A DNA stretch of 7,192 nucleotides, from contig JAGBWT010000097.1 of the NCBI GenBank assembly GCA_017629615.1, positions 1 to 7,192 of the forward strand, written 5' to 3'. Under the pieces are notes generated by a model. That model did no database searches. It was not told the DNA's origin and was given only the letters and a program-made list of their open reading frames with translations. The position numbers were made by a program, and so were the translations under genes. Below are positions 1-6,823 of the stretch, one piece after another. The stretch comes from Alistipes sp. Its GTDB lineage: Bacteria > Bacteroidota > Bacteroidia > Bacteroidales > Rikenellaceae. The stretch's first letter is position 1; each line of letters begins with the position of its first letter.

Positions 1-2472
1 GACTCCATCACCGTCGCGCCGATACAGACATTGACCGACCGCGAATACCAGGCGATGCGCGACGACTCGATCCGCGTGCTCGAGGCGATCGGCATCGCGA
101 CAGGCGGCTCGAACGTGCAGTGGGCCGTCAATCCCAAGACTGGCCGGCGCATCATCATCGAGATGAATCCGCGCGTCTCGCGCTCCTCCGCGCTCGCATC
201 GAAGGCGACAGGCTTCCCGATTGCGAAGATCGCCGCACTTCTAGCAGTTGGCTATACGCTCGACGAGCTGAAGAACGACATCACCGAAGTGACGCCCGCC
301 TGCTTCGAGCCTGCACTCGACTACGTTGTGACCAAGGTAGCCCGCTTCCCATTCGACAAATTCAGCGAAGCAAGCAACGAATTGGGTACACAGATGAAGG
401 CTACGGGCGAGGTTATGAGTATTGGTCGCACCATCGAGGAGAGTTTGCTCAAAGCAATTCGTTCGCTCGAAACGGGCGTATGCCATATCCACAACAAGAA
501 GTTCGATGATATGTCCACGCAGGATATGTTGCAATACATTACCCGCAGCACCGACGACCGCATCTACGCCATCGCCGAGTTGTTGCGTCGTGGCATCGAC
601 CGTTCGCTTATCTACGACCGCACAAAAATTGATATGTTCTTCCTCAAAAAGTTCAAGAACATAGTCGAAATGGAGCGCATCGTAGCCGAAAACAGAGGCA
701 ACAAGGAGATTTTACTCGAAGCCAAGCGTTTGGGTTTTGGTGACAAGTTTATCGGCCAACTCTGGGGTATGAGCGAATGTGAACTCTTTGAATTGCGCGA
801 AAGTCTCGACGTAAAGCCTGTCTACAAGATGATTGACACCTGTGCAGCCGAATATTCGGCATACGTTCCATACTTCTACTCGACCTACGAGCAGGAGAAT
901 GAATCGCCAATCAGCAATCGTCGCAAAATCGTCGTTCTCGGTTCGGGTCCAATCCGTATCGGTCAGGGTGTCGAGTTCGACTATTCGACCGTACACGCTA
1001 TTTGGGCTATTCGCGAAGCTGGCTACGAGGCTATCATCATCAACAATAACCCAGAGACCGTTTCGACCGACTACACCATCTCCGACAAGCTCTACTTCGA
1101 GCCTCTGACAGTCGAGAATGTGATGAACATTATCCGTATGGAGCAACCAGAGGGCGTTATCGTAACACTCGGTGGTCAAACGGCAATCAATCTTGCTAAA
1201 CCACTCGTACAGATGGGCGTCAAGATTATAGGTACCGACTTGGAGGCTATCGACAAGGCCGAGGACCGCAAACTCTTCGAGGCCATTATGCGCGAGGTTG
1301 GTATTCCGCAACCACAAGCCAAAGCCGTAACCGATATCGAAGATGGCGTTCAGGCAGCCGAGCAGATTGGTTATCCGGTACTCGTTCGCCCAAGTTTTGT
1401 GCTGGGAGGTCGTGCTATGCAGATTGTCGGCAATGAGCAGGCTCTGCGCCACTATCTGCACAATGCCGTTGAGGTAAATGAGGATTCGCCTGTTTTGGTC
1501 GACAAGTATATTATGGGTCGCGAGGCCGAAGTTGATGCTATCTGCGACGGTACCGACGTATTTATTCCTGGCATTATGGAGCACGTCGAGCGCACAGGTA
1601 TCCACTCGGGCGACTCTATCAGCGTATACCCTTCGTTCAGTTTGAGCGACGAGGTTAAGAAGCAGATGATTGACTACACCGTTCGTCTTGGTAAAGCAAT
1701 CGGCATCGTTGGCCTTTACAATATCCAATTTATTGTCGATGAGGAGGATAAAGTCTACGTTATCGAGGTCAATCCGCGTTCGTCGCGTACTGTACCATTC
1801 CTCTCGAAATCGACCAATATCCCGATGGCGAAGATTGCAACGCGCGTTATGCTCGGTCACTCGCTCAAAGAGCAAGGCTACACCGAGGTCTATCCGGCAG
1901 AGCGCAAGCGATTCTTTATTAAGACCCCTGCATTCTCCTTCGCGAAGATTAAGGGTATCGACACATATCTTTCGCCAGAGATGAAATCGACAGGCGAGGC
2001 TATCGGCTACGACAACTCGATGACCCGCGCACTCTACAAGTCGTTGCAGGCTTCGGGTATGGAGGTTGTAAACTACGGAACAATCCTCGTAACACTGGCC
2101 GACCACGACAAGGAGCGCGCACTGCCTTTGATTCAACGCTTCTACAACCTCGGTTTCAACATCGAGGCGACACGTGGCACTGCCGACTTCTTGCGCGAAC
2201 ACGGTTTGCGTACTCGTAAGTTGAGCAAAATCAACGAGGGTAGCGACGATATTTACCGCTCGCTTGCGCGTGGCCACGTCAATTATGTCATCAACACTAT
2301 CGACCTCAATCAGCACAACACACGTCTCGACGGTTATGAGATTCGTCGTGCTGCGGTCGAGAACAATGTTACGATATTCACATCGCTCGAAACTGTCAGC
2401 GTACTGCTCAACGTCTTGGAAGAGATTACGCTTGGCGTATCGACCATCGATGCCGACTGCGAAACAAAATAG
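1..2472 (+). CDS. carB: Carbamoyl-phosphate synthase large chain, 5'-truncated
   Basis: Large (ammonia-using, synthetase) subunit of carbamoyl-phosphate synthase; with the glutaminase CarA it makes carbamoyl phosphate from bicarbonate, glutamine-derived ammonia and 2 ATP, feeding pyrimidine and arginine synthesis in the cytoplasm. The reading frame is open from base 1, so the true start lies upstream. The 823 visible residues correspond to about residue 246 to the end of the ~1073-residue E. coli protein. Seen in order (window numbering): the end of the first ATP-grasp half with EMNPRVSRSS at 54-63; the oligomerisation region; a second synthetase half beginning near 313 with GSGPIRIGQG; its matching EVNPRSSRT at 589-597; and a C-terminal MGS-like allosteric domain from about 690. 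The stop is TAG, 8 nt before pyrK. The second half reads more like Clostridia than Bacteroides CarB (judged from memory). The first ~240 bases are about 64% GC with strongly GC-ending codons, unlike the rest. Identity is certain. Confidence 0.97.
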   Translation, partial: DSITVAPIQTLTDREYQAMRDDSIRVLEAIGIATGGSNVQWAVNPKTGRRIIIEMNPRVSRSSALASKATGFPIAKIAALLAVGYTLDELKNDITEVTPACFEPALDYVVTKVARFPFDKFSEASNELGTQMKATGEVMSIGRTIEESLLKAIRSLETGVCHIHNKKFDDMSTQDMLQYITRSTDDRIYAIAELLRRGIDRSLIYDRTKIDMFFLKKFKNIVEMERIVAENRGNKEILLEAKRLGFGDKFIGQLWGMSECELFELRESLDVKPVYKMIDTCAAEYSAYVPYFYSTYEQENESPISNRRKIVVLGSGPIRIGQGVEFDYSTVHAIWAIREAGYEAIIINNNPETVSTDYTISDKLYFEPLTVENVMNIIRMEQPEGVIVTLGGQTAINLAKPLVQMGVKIIGTDLEAIDKAEDRKLFEAIMREVGIPQPQAKAVTDIEDGVQAAEQIGYPVLVRPSFVLGGRAMQIVGNEQALRHYLHNAVEVNEDSPVLVDKYIMGREAEVDAICDGTDVFIPGIMEHVERTGIHSGDSISVYPSFSLSDEVKKQMIDYTVRLGKAIGIVGLYNIQFIVDEEDKVYVIEVNPRSSRTVPFLSKSTNIPMAKIATRVMLGHSLKEQGYTEVYPAERKRFFIKTPAFSFAKIKGIDTYLSPEMKSTGEAIGYDNSMTRALYKSLQASGMEVVNYGTILVTLADHDKERALPLIQRFYNLGFNIEATRGTADFLREHGLRTRKLSKINEGSDDIYRSLARGHVNYVINTIDLNQHNTRLDGYEIRRAAVENNVTIFTSLETVSVLLNVLEEITLGVSTIDADCETK

Positions 2473-2480
2473 AACCGACT

Positions 2481-3218
2481 ATGCAACAAGCTATTTTTGA
2501 GATAGTATCAAATCGCCAACTCACGCCTTTGGTCTACGAGATGAAACTCGTGGGCGACACGTCGGCTATCAAACGTGCAGGAGAGTTTGTCGAGGTCTCG
2601 ATTGAGGGTCTGTTTCTGCGACGCCCCATTTCGGTCTGCGACTTCGATAACGGCCGTTTAACATTGGTCTACAAGGTTGTGGGCAAAGGTACAGCGGCAA
2701 TGGCTGCGATGCAGAAAGGCGTTAAGGCCGACCTTCTGACCGGACTTGGCAATGGCTTCAATGCCGAGGCTGCGGGCAATACTCCGCTCTTGGTCGGTGG
2801 AGGTGTCGGCGTTCCGCCTCTCTACCGCCTATCTCGCGAGTTATTAGCCAAAGGCCTTCGTCCGACGGTTATTTTGGGCTTCAATAGAGCCGACGAAATC
2901 TTCTACGAAGAGGAGTTTAAGGCCTTGGGAGTTGATGTTGTTATCGCAACAGCCGATGGCTCGAAGGGCGTCAAAGGCTTTGTTACAGATGCTATTCGCG
3001 AAATCGGCAAGGAGTTCGACTATCTCTATTCGTGCGGTCCGCTTCCGATGTTGAAGGCTTTGGCTCAAAGTTGCTCGTGTGACGGAGAGTTGAGTCTCGA
3101 AGAGCGTATGGGTTGCGGTTTTGGTATCTGTATGGGTTGTAGCATCAACACCCGCACAGGAGCAAAGCGCGTATGTAAAGAGGGCCCTGTATTCAAAAAG
3201 GAGGATATTATATGGTAA
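2481..3218 (+). CDS. pyrK: Dihydroorotate dehydrogenase B, electron-transfer subunit (FAD/[2Fe-2S])
   Basis: Electron-transfer subunit of class 1B dihydroorotate dehydrogenase: it takes electrons from the FMN of PyrD through a [2Fe-2S] cluster and FAD to NAD+, as a PyrD2K2 complex in the cytoplasm. The 245 residues show the ferredoxin-reductase plan: an N-terminal FAD-binding barrel with RRPIS at 47-51, a nucleotide-binding domain with GGGVGVPPLY at 106-115 and CGP at 185-187, and a C-terminal iron-sulfur loop with Cys212, Cys217, Cys220 and Cys232 (C-x4-C-x2-C-x11-C). All four cluster ligands are present, so the subunit looks functional; length is slightly below the usual ~255-260. The ATG at 2481 is 8 nt after the carB stop and has no visible Shine-Dalgarno sequence. 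The 3' end overlaps the pyrD start by 7 nt, consistent with coupled synthesis of the two partners. Confidence 0.96.
   Translation: MQQAIFEIVSNRQLTPLVYEMKLVGDTSAIKRAGEFVEVSIEGLFLRRPISVCDFDNGRLTLVYKVVGKGTAAMAAMQKGVKADLLTGLGNGFNAEAAGNTPLLVGGGVGVPPLYRLSRELLAKGLRPTVILGFNRADEIFYEEEFKALGVDVVIATADGSKGVKGFVTDAIREIGKEFDYLYSCGPLPMLKALAQSCSCDGELSLEERMGCGFGICMGCSINTRTGAKRVCKEGPVFKKEDIIW
3199..3204 (+). promoter_or_regulatory. Shine-Dalgarno sequence for pyrD inside the end of pyrK
   Basis: A perfect AGGAGG lies 7 nt before the pyrD ATG at 3212, an ideal ribosome-binding spacing. It sits inside pyrK, where the same bases encode Lys-Glu-Asp near the C-terminus. None of the other genes starting in the window has anything comparable. 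It supports the ATG at 3212 as the pyrD start. It could be partly fortuitous, because the codons serve the PyrK protein too. Confidence 0.65.
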
Positions 3219-4126
3219 GAGATTTATCGACCTCGCTCTGCGGAGTAGAGTTGGACAACCCGATTATCCCAGCGAGTGGCACATTCGGCTTTGGCGAGGA
3301 GATGTCGGAAGTCTACGACCTCGACATTTTAGGCTCTATATCGTTCAAGGGTACTACGCGCGAAGCCCGCTTCGGCAACCCTACTCCACGTATCGCCGAG
3401 TGCAGCAGTGGAATGATTAACTCGGTTGGTCTGCAAAATCCGGGTATCGACAATGTTATTGCTCACGAACTTCCTCGATTGCGCGAGCTTTTTCACAAAC
3501 CGATTATTGCCAACATCAGCGGTTTCTCGATTGACGAATACTGCGAATGTTGTGCTAAAATCGACCGCGAGGAGCAGGTTGCAATCATCGAGGTCAATGT
3601 TTCGTGCCCTAATGTGCATAACGGAGGTATGGCCTTTGGCACATCGGCCGAATCGGCAGCCGAGGTTACACGAGCCGTAAAGAGCGTTACGACCAAGCCC
3701 GTGTTTATCAAGTTGAGCCCCAACGTCACCGATATTGTTGCCATTGCCCGAGCTTGCGAAGAGGCAGGTGCCGATGGTCTGACACTTATCAATACAATGC
3801 TCGGTATGCGCATCGACATCGCCCGACGCAAACCCGTTATAGCAAACAAAATGGGCGGCTTCTCGGGTCGTGCTATCTTCCCTGTTGCCCTGCGTATGGT
3901 CTATCAGGTTGCGCAAGCGTGCCAGATTCCGATTATCGGTTGTGGCGGTGTTGCTACGGCCGAAGATGCAATAGAGATGATGATGGCCGGAGCTTCGGCC
4001 GTACAGGTTGGCGCCGAAAATCTGCGTAACCCTTACGTTTGCAAAGAGATTATCGAGGCCCTGCCGACAACGATGCAACGACTCGGCATCGAGCGTTTGA
4101 AAGATATTATAGGAGTTGTAAAATAA
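3212..4126 (+). CDS. pyrD: Dihydroorotate dehydrogenase B, catalytic subunit (class 1B)
   Basis: FMN-dependent catalytic subunit that oxidises dihydroorotate to orotate, step 4 of UMP synthesis, passing electrons to PyrK. The 304 residues are the usual length for class 1B TIM barrels, with no membrane-anchoring N-terminal extension of the class 2 kind. Visible motifs: SFKGTT at 44-49 with the flavin-site Lys46; NSVGLQN at 70-76; the class 1 signature NVSCPN at 129-134, where Cys132 is the catalytic base (class 2 enzymes use Ser); Lys167; Asn194; and phosphate-binding glycine motifs GGFSG at 215-219 and GCGGV at 243-247. The adjacent pyrK confirms subtype 1B. The start overlaps the pyrK stop (ATGGTAA) and has its own AGGAGG. 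The gene ends with two in-frame stops in a row, TAA then TAG (4124-4129). Confidence 0.97.
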   Translation: MVRDLSTSLCGVELDNPIIPASGTFGFGEEMSEVYDLDILGSISFKGTTREARFGNPTPRIAECSSGMINSVGLQNPGIDNVIAHELPRLRELFHKPIIANISGFSIDEYCECCAKIDREEQVAIIEVNVSCPNVHNGGMAFGTSAESAAEVTRAVKSVTTKPVFIKLSPNVTDIVAIARACEEAGADGLTLINTMLGMRIDIARRKPVIANKMGGFSGRAIFPVALRMVYQVAQACQIPIIGCGGVATAEDAIEMMMAGASAVQVGAENLRNPYVCKEIIEALPTTMQRLGIERLKDIIGVVK

Positions 4127-4133
4127 TAGAGAT

Positions 4134-4835
4134 ATGGCAAAAGATGTAATTATTGCTTGCGATTTCAGCAGCAAAGAACAGACTCTCGCATTCCTCGACC
4201 GCTTTACGGGTCGTAAACCATTTGTAAAAATCGGTATGGAGCTATTCTATGCCGAAGGACCGGCTATCGTGCGCGAAATCAAGGCCCGTGGTCACAAGAT
4301 TTTCCTCGACCTCAAATTGCACGATATTCCAAACACCGTACGCAAAGCAATGAGCGTACTTTCGCGCCTCGATGTCGATATGACCAACGTTCACGCAGCA
4401 GGCACTGTCGATATGATGCGTGCAGCTCTCGAAGGCTTGACACGAGCCGATGGCACTCGCCCACTCCTTATCGCCGTAACGCAACTCACCTCGACAAGCG
4501 AGGAGCGTATGCAGAAGGAGTTGCTTATCGGTGCTACGATTAACGATACGATTGCCAAATATGCCGAAAATGCAAAGGAGGCAGGTCTCGATGGCGTCGT
4601 ATGCTCACCACTCGAAGCGCATCTGGTTAAGGAGCGTTGTGGTGCATCGTTTGCAGCCATCACACCTGGCATTCGCTTTGCCGATGCTGCTGCCGACGAC
4701 CAGGTACGCATCACAACTCCGGCACGCGCTCGCGAAATCGGCTCGGACTATATCGTTGTCGGACGACCTGTAACGGCAGCCGACGACCCTGTGGCGGCAT
4801 ACGAGCGTTGCTGCAAAGAATTTTTGGGAGAATAA
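4134..4835 (+). CDS. pyrF: Orotidine 5'-phosphate decarboxylase
   Basis: Decarboxylates OMP to UMP, the last step of de novo pyrimidine synthesis. The 233 residues fit the short group-1 family (B. subtilis and E. coli, about 240 residues). The catalytic charge network is intact: Asp10 in the first strand, Lys32, and the D-x-K-x-x-D signature with Asp59, Lys61 and Asp64 in [11 protein letters not shown]. The phosphate-binding end shows TPGIR at 177-181 and VVGRPVT at 208-214. The ATG at 4134 follows pyrD by 7 nt and is preceded by TAGAGAT, the same 7 bases found before pyrE; no Shine-Dalgarno sequence is visible. As I recall, Bacteroides and relatives more often carry a longer (~270-residue) PyrF subtype, so this short form fits the idea that the operon has a Firmicutes-like ancestry. 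Confidence 0.97.
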   Translation: MAKDVIIACDFSSKEQTLAFLDRFTGRKPFVKIGMELFYAEGPAIVREIKARGHKIFLDLKLHDIPNTVRKAMSVLSRLDVDMTNVHAAGTVDMMRAALEGLTRADGTRPLLIAVTQLTSTSEERMQKELLIGATINDTIAKYAENAKEAGLDGVVCSPLEAHLVKERCGASFAAITPGIRFADAAADDQVRITTPARAREIGSDYIVVGRPVTAADDPVAAYERCCKEFLGE

Positions 4836-4853
4836 CACAAAACGAGTAGAGAT

Positions 4854-5486
4854 ATGAAAAACATTATTGCAAAAGAGTTGCTCTCGATTGGCGCAGTATT
4901 TCTCCGCCCCGACGAGCCATTCACTTGGGCCAGTGGCATCAAAAGCCCAATATATTGCGACAACCGCCTGACGCTCTCCGCACCACGCGTACGCGAGAAA
5001 ATCGAGGCAGGACTTGCCGACCTTATTCGCACACATTTCCCGGAGTGTCAATCGGTTATGGGCACATCGACCGCAGGTATCGCCCACGCAGCTATCGTTG
5101 CGACATTGCTCGATATGCCTATGGGTTATGTGCGTAGTGGTGCAAAAGACCACGGTCGCGCCAACCGTATTGAGGGTAAACTCGAACCCGGAACAAAGGT
5201 TGTTGTTGTCGAGGACCTTATCTCGACGGGTGGTAGCTGTATCGAGGTTGTCGATGCTCTGCGCGAGGCAGGTGCCGAAGTGTTGGGCATCGTCAGCATC
5301 TTCACATACGGAATGAAGCGTGGTTTGGAGCGCATTGCTGCGGCCAACACCGTAAACTACTCGCTTTCGAATCTCGACGCACTTGTCGAGGTTGCAGCCG
5401 AGGAGGGTTACATCGCCTCGGAGTGGAAGCAGCGCATACTCGCCTTCCGCGACAACCCTTCGGACGAGAGTTGGAGAACAATCTAA
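4854..5486 (+). CDS. pyrE: Orotate phosphoribosyltransferase
   Basis: Transfers the phosphoribosyl group of PRPP to orotate to give OMP, step 5; its product is the substrate of PyrF encoded just upstream. The 210 residues match the family. Visible: an N-terminal orotate-site segment ([12 protein letters not shown] at 23-34); the mobile catalytic loop [10 protein letters not shown] at 92-101, with Arg94, Lys98 and His100; and the type I PRPP-binding motif [13 protein letters not shown] at 116-128 with the acidic pair Glu120-Asp121. The position equivalent to E. coli Lys100 appears to be Ser95. The ATG at 4854 is 18 nt after the pyrF stop and is preceded by TAGAGAT, as pyrF is. The spacing suggests the same transcript as its neighbours. 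Confidence 0.97.
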   Translation: MKNIIAKELLSIGAVFLRPDEPFTWASGIKSPIYCDNRLTLSAPRVREKIEAGLADLIRTHFPECQSVMGTSTAGIAHAAIVATLLDMPMGYVRSGAKDHGRANRIEGKLEPGTKVVVVEDLISTGGSCIEVVDALREAGAEVLGIVSIFTYGMKRGLERIAAANTVNYSLSNLDALVEVAAEEGYIASEWKQRILAFRDNPSDESWRTI

Positions 5487-5510
5487 TCACAAAGCCAAAA
5501 AACCAAAACT

Positions 5511-6590
5511 ATGAAACACCTTATAGACCCAACCGACCTTACTCGCAACGAGACCGACGATATTGTATCGCTCGCGGAGGATATCATTACCAATCGCGCA
5601 AAATATAGCGAGCGTATGAAGGGTAAAAAACTCGCTACGCTGTTCTATGAGCCAAGCACTCGTACTCGATTGAGCTTCACGGCTGCAATGATGGAGTTGG
5701 GAGGCAATGTTCTCGGTTTTGCCGATGCTCGCTCCTCGTCGGTAAGCAAAGGCGAGACGGTCGAGGATACAGTCCGCGTAGTTGGTTGCTTTGCCGATGT
5801 TATTGCGATGCGCCATCATATCGAGGGCGCACCTCTGGCCGCTACCAACGTGTCGCGCGTGCCGATTATCAACGCTGGCGACGGTTCGCATAGCCACCCA
5901 ACGCAGACGCTGACCGACCTGCTTACCATTAAGCGCGAACTCGGCCACCTCGACAACCTCACAATAGGTTTCTGTGGCGACTTGCGTTTTGGTCGCACCG
6001 TTCACTCGCTTATCAAGGCGATGTCGCGCTACGAAGGCACGAAGGTCGTACTGATTGCACCTAACGAGCTGCGTCTGCCCGACTACATCAAGCACGACGT
6101 ATGCGACCGCAACGGCATCGAATATCGCGAAGTGGAGTCAATCGAAGAGGTTATCGGCGAGTTGGACGTACTCTATATGACCCGCGTACAAAAGGAGCGT
6201 TTCCTCGACGAAGACGAATTTGACCGCGTAAAAGATTGTTTCGTACTCGATTGCGAGAAACTCAAAGCCGCAAAGCAGAAGATGGCTATTCTCCACCCAC
6301 TGCCTCGCGTAAACGAGATTTTGAAGGAGGTCGATGCCGACCCTCGCGCAGCATACTTCCGCCAAGTTGAGAACGGTAAATTTGTCCGTATGGCACTTAT
6401 CTGCCGCCTTATCGATTGGCAGAACGACGAGCAACACTCTATGCCAAAGCGCCACGATAAGGTCGATATGCCGACTCTGCGTTGCCCTAACCCTAAATGT
6501 ATCTGCAACAACGAAGAGATTGAGCAAGAGTTCCACCTCTCCGAGAGTGGCGTCTATCGTTGCATCTATTGCGACACAAAGGCAAGATAG
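5511..6590 (+). CDS. pyrB: Aspartate carbamoyltransferase fused to a PyrI-type zinc domain
   Basis: Condenses carbamoyl phosphate with aspartate to carbamoyl aspartate, step 2. Residues 1 to about 304 form an E. coli-like catalytic chain with all expected active-site residues: STRTR at 49-53, Ser76 and Lys80 in the loop before GET, Arg101, HPTQ at 129-132, Arg162, Arg225 and Gln227 in MTRVQ, and HPLPR at 262-266. About 50 residues then extend beyond the usual ~310-residue end. From about 311 they resemble the C-terminal half of the regulatory chain PyrI: Cys325-x4-Cys330, a 20-residue span, then Cys351-x2-Cys354, i.e. a structural zinc site. The ~100-residue nucleotide-binding half of PyrI is absent, so ATP/CTP/UTP control of the E. 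coli kind is not expected. Full-length PyrB-PyrI fusions (Thermotoga) are much longer, over 500 residues. The start follows pyrE by 24 A-rich bases without a Shine-Dalgarno sequence. Last gene of the operon. Confidence 0.95.
   Translation: MKHLIDPTDLTRNETDDIVSLAEDIITNRAKYSERMKGKKLATLFYEPSTRTRLSFTAAMMELGGNVLGFADARSSSVSKGETVEDTVRVVGCFADVIAMRHHIEGAPLAATNVSRVPIINAGDGSHSHPTQTLTDLLTIKRELGHLDNLTIGFCGDLRFGRTVHSLIKAMSRYEGTKVVLIAPNELRLPDYIKHDVCDRNGIEYREVESIEEVIGELDVLYMTRVQKERFLDEDEFDRVKDCFVLDCEKLKAAKQKMAILHPLPRVNEILKEVDADPRAAYFRQVENGKFVRMALICRLIDWQNDEQHSMPKRHDKVDMPTLRCPNPKCICNNEEIEQEFHLSESGVYRCIYCDTKAR
6441..6590 (+). other. PyrI zinc-binding domain module within the pyrB gene
   Basis: Residues 311-359 of the PyrB product. 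They begin MPKRHDKV, alignable with the short stretch that precedes the first zinc cysteine in E. coli PyrI (PERIDNV, from memory). Cysteines 325, 330, 351 and 354 are the predicted zinc ligands, and the chain ends 5 residues after the last one. The EQEF and VYRCIYC parts resemble clostridial PyrI. In E. coli this domain holds the regulatory chain against the catalytic chain. A role here in trimer stability or assembly is inference. The first codon of the module is an in-frame ATG. Confidence 0.85.
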
Positions 6591-6607
6591 GTGTTTTATT
6601 CTACCCC

Positions 6608-6648
6608 AAAACATAGGCTGTCATCTTTCGGTGACAGCCTATGTTTTT
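6608..6648 (+). terminator. Rho-independent terminator of the pyr operon, probably bidirectional
   Basis: Inverted repeat with arms 6608-6625 and 6630-6647 around a TTTC loop: 16 Watson-Crick pairs, one T-G wobble and a closing C-G. Five T residues (6644-6648) end the structure, and an AAAA run on the 5' side gives a T-run on the other strand. It begins 17 nt after the pyrB stop. Because purB converges from the right, it may also act as a fail-safe terminator for minus-strand transcripts. Confidence 0.9.
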
Positions 6649-6802
6649 AATAGGTGATGGGTAGAATGAGGAGAATGGATAGAATATACGATTTTGGCTT
6701 AAAAGTAATTTTCAGACCACCCCAACTACCACAACTCCCCAGTCTACTCTGCCAATAACAAGAGACACCGCCCAAATCAGCACGACAGAAATTGCATTTT
6801 AG
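6649..6802. other. Non-coding spacer, no gene recognised
   Basis: Left part of the 320-base gap between pyrB and purB. It holds a purine-rich stretch with repeated TAGAAT/AGAATG words (6662-6686) and a C-rich stretch at 6717-6740. A 62-codon minus-strand frame (6835-6647) crosses it but needs a TTG start, runs through the predicted terminators, and has no recognisable domain. I see no promoter, RNA gene or coding region that I can support. Confidence 0.5.
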
Positions 6803-6823
6803 GCAAGCAGTTGCAAGGCTTGC
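6803..6823. repeat. Short inverted repeat (6-bp stem)
   Basis: GCAAGC at 6803-6808 and GCTTGC at 6818-6823, perfect complements around a 9-base spacer, directly next to the longer hairpin at 6827-6875. Function unknown; it could be part of the purB termination region. Confidence 0.5.

Noticed and set aside
31..33. TTG at 31 as a start codon for carB
   Set aside because: The frame is open and homologous to CarB from base 1 (DSITVAPIQTL), and the first ~245 residues of the family are missing; the gene is cut by the window edge.
712..2316. 534-codon open frame on the minus strand opposite carB
   Set aside because: It mirrors the carB codons: few TTA, CTA or TCA codons on the sense strand leave the antisense frame open. 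The translation has no recognisable domain and carB is certain.
3329..4174. 281-codon open frame on the minus strand opposite pyrD
   Set aside because: Antisense shadow of pyrD with no family resemblance; pyrD has a complete motif set.
5487..5510. A-rich spacer before pyrB as a promoter or attenuator
   Set aside because: Only 24 bases, with no inverted repeat or recognisable promoter; it looks like an A-rich leader of the kind common in Bacteroidota.
6334..6657. 107-codon plus-strand frame overlapping the end of pyrB and the terminator
   Set aside because: It is out of frame with the strongly supported pyrB zinc tail and runs through the terminator hairpin.
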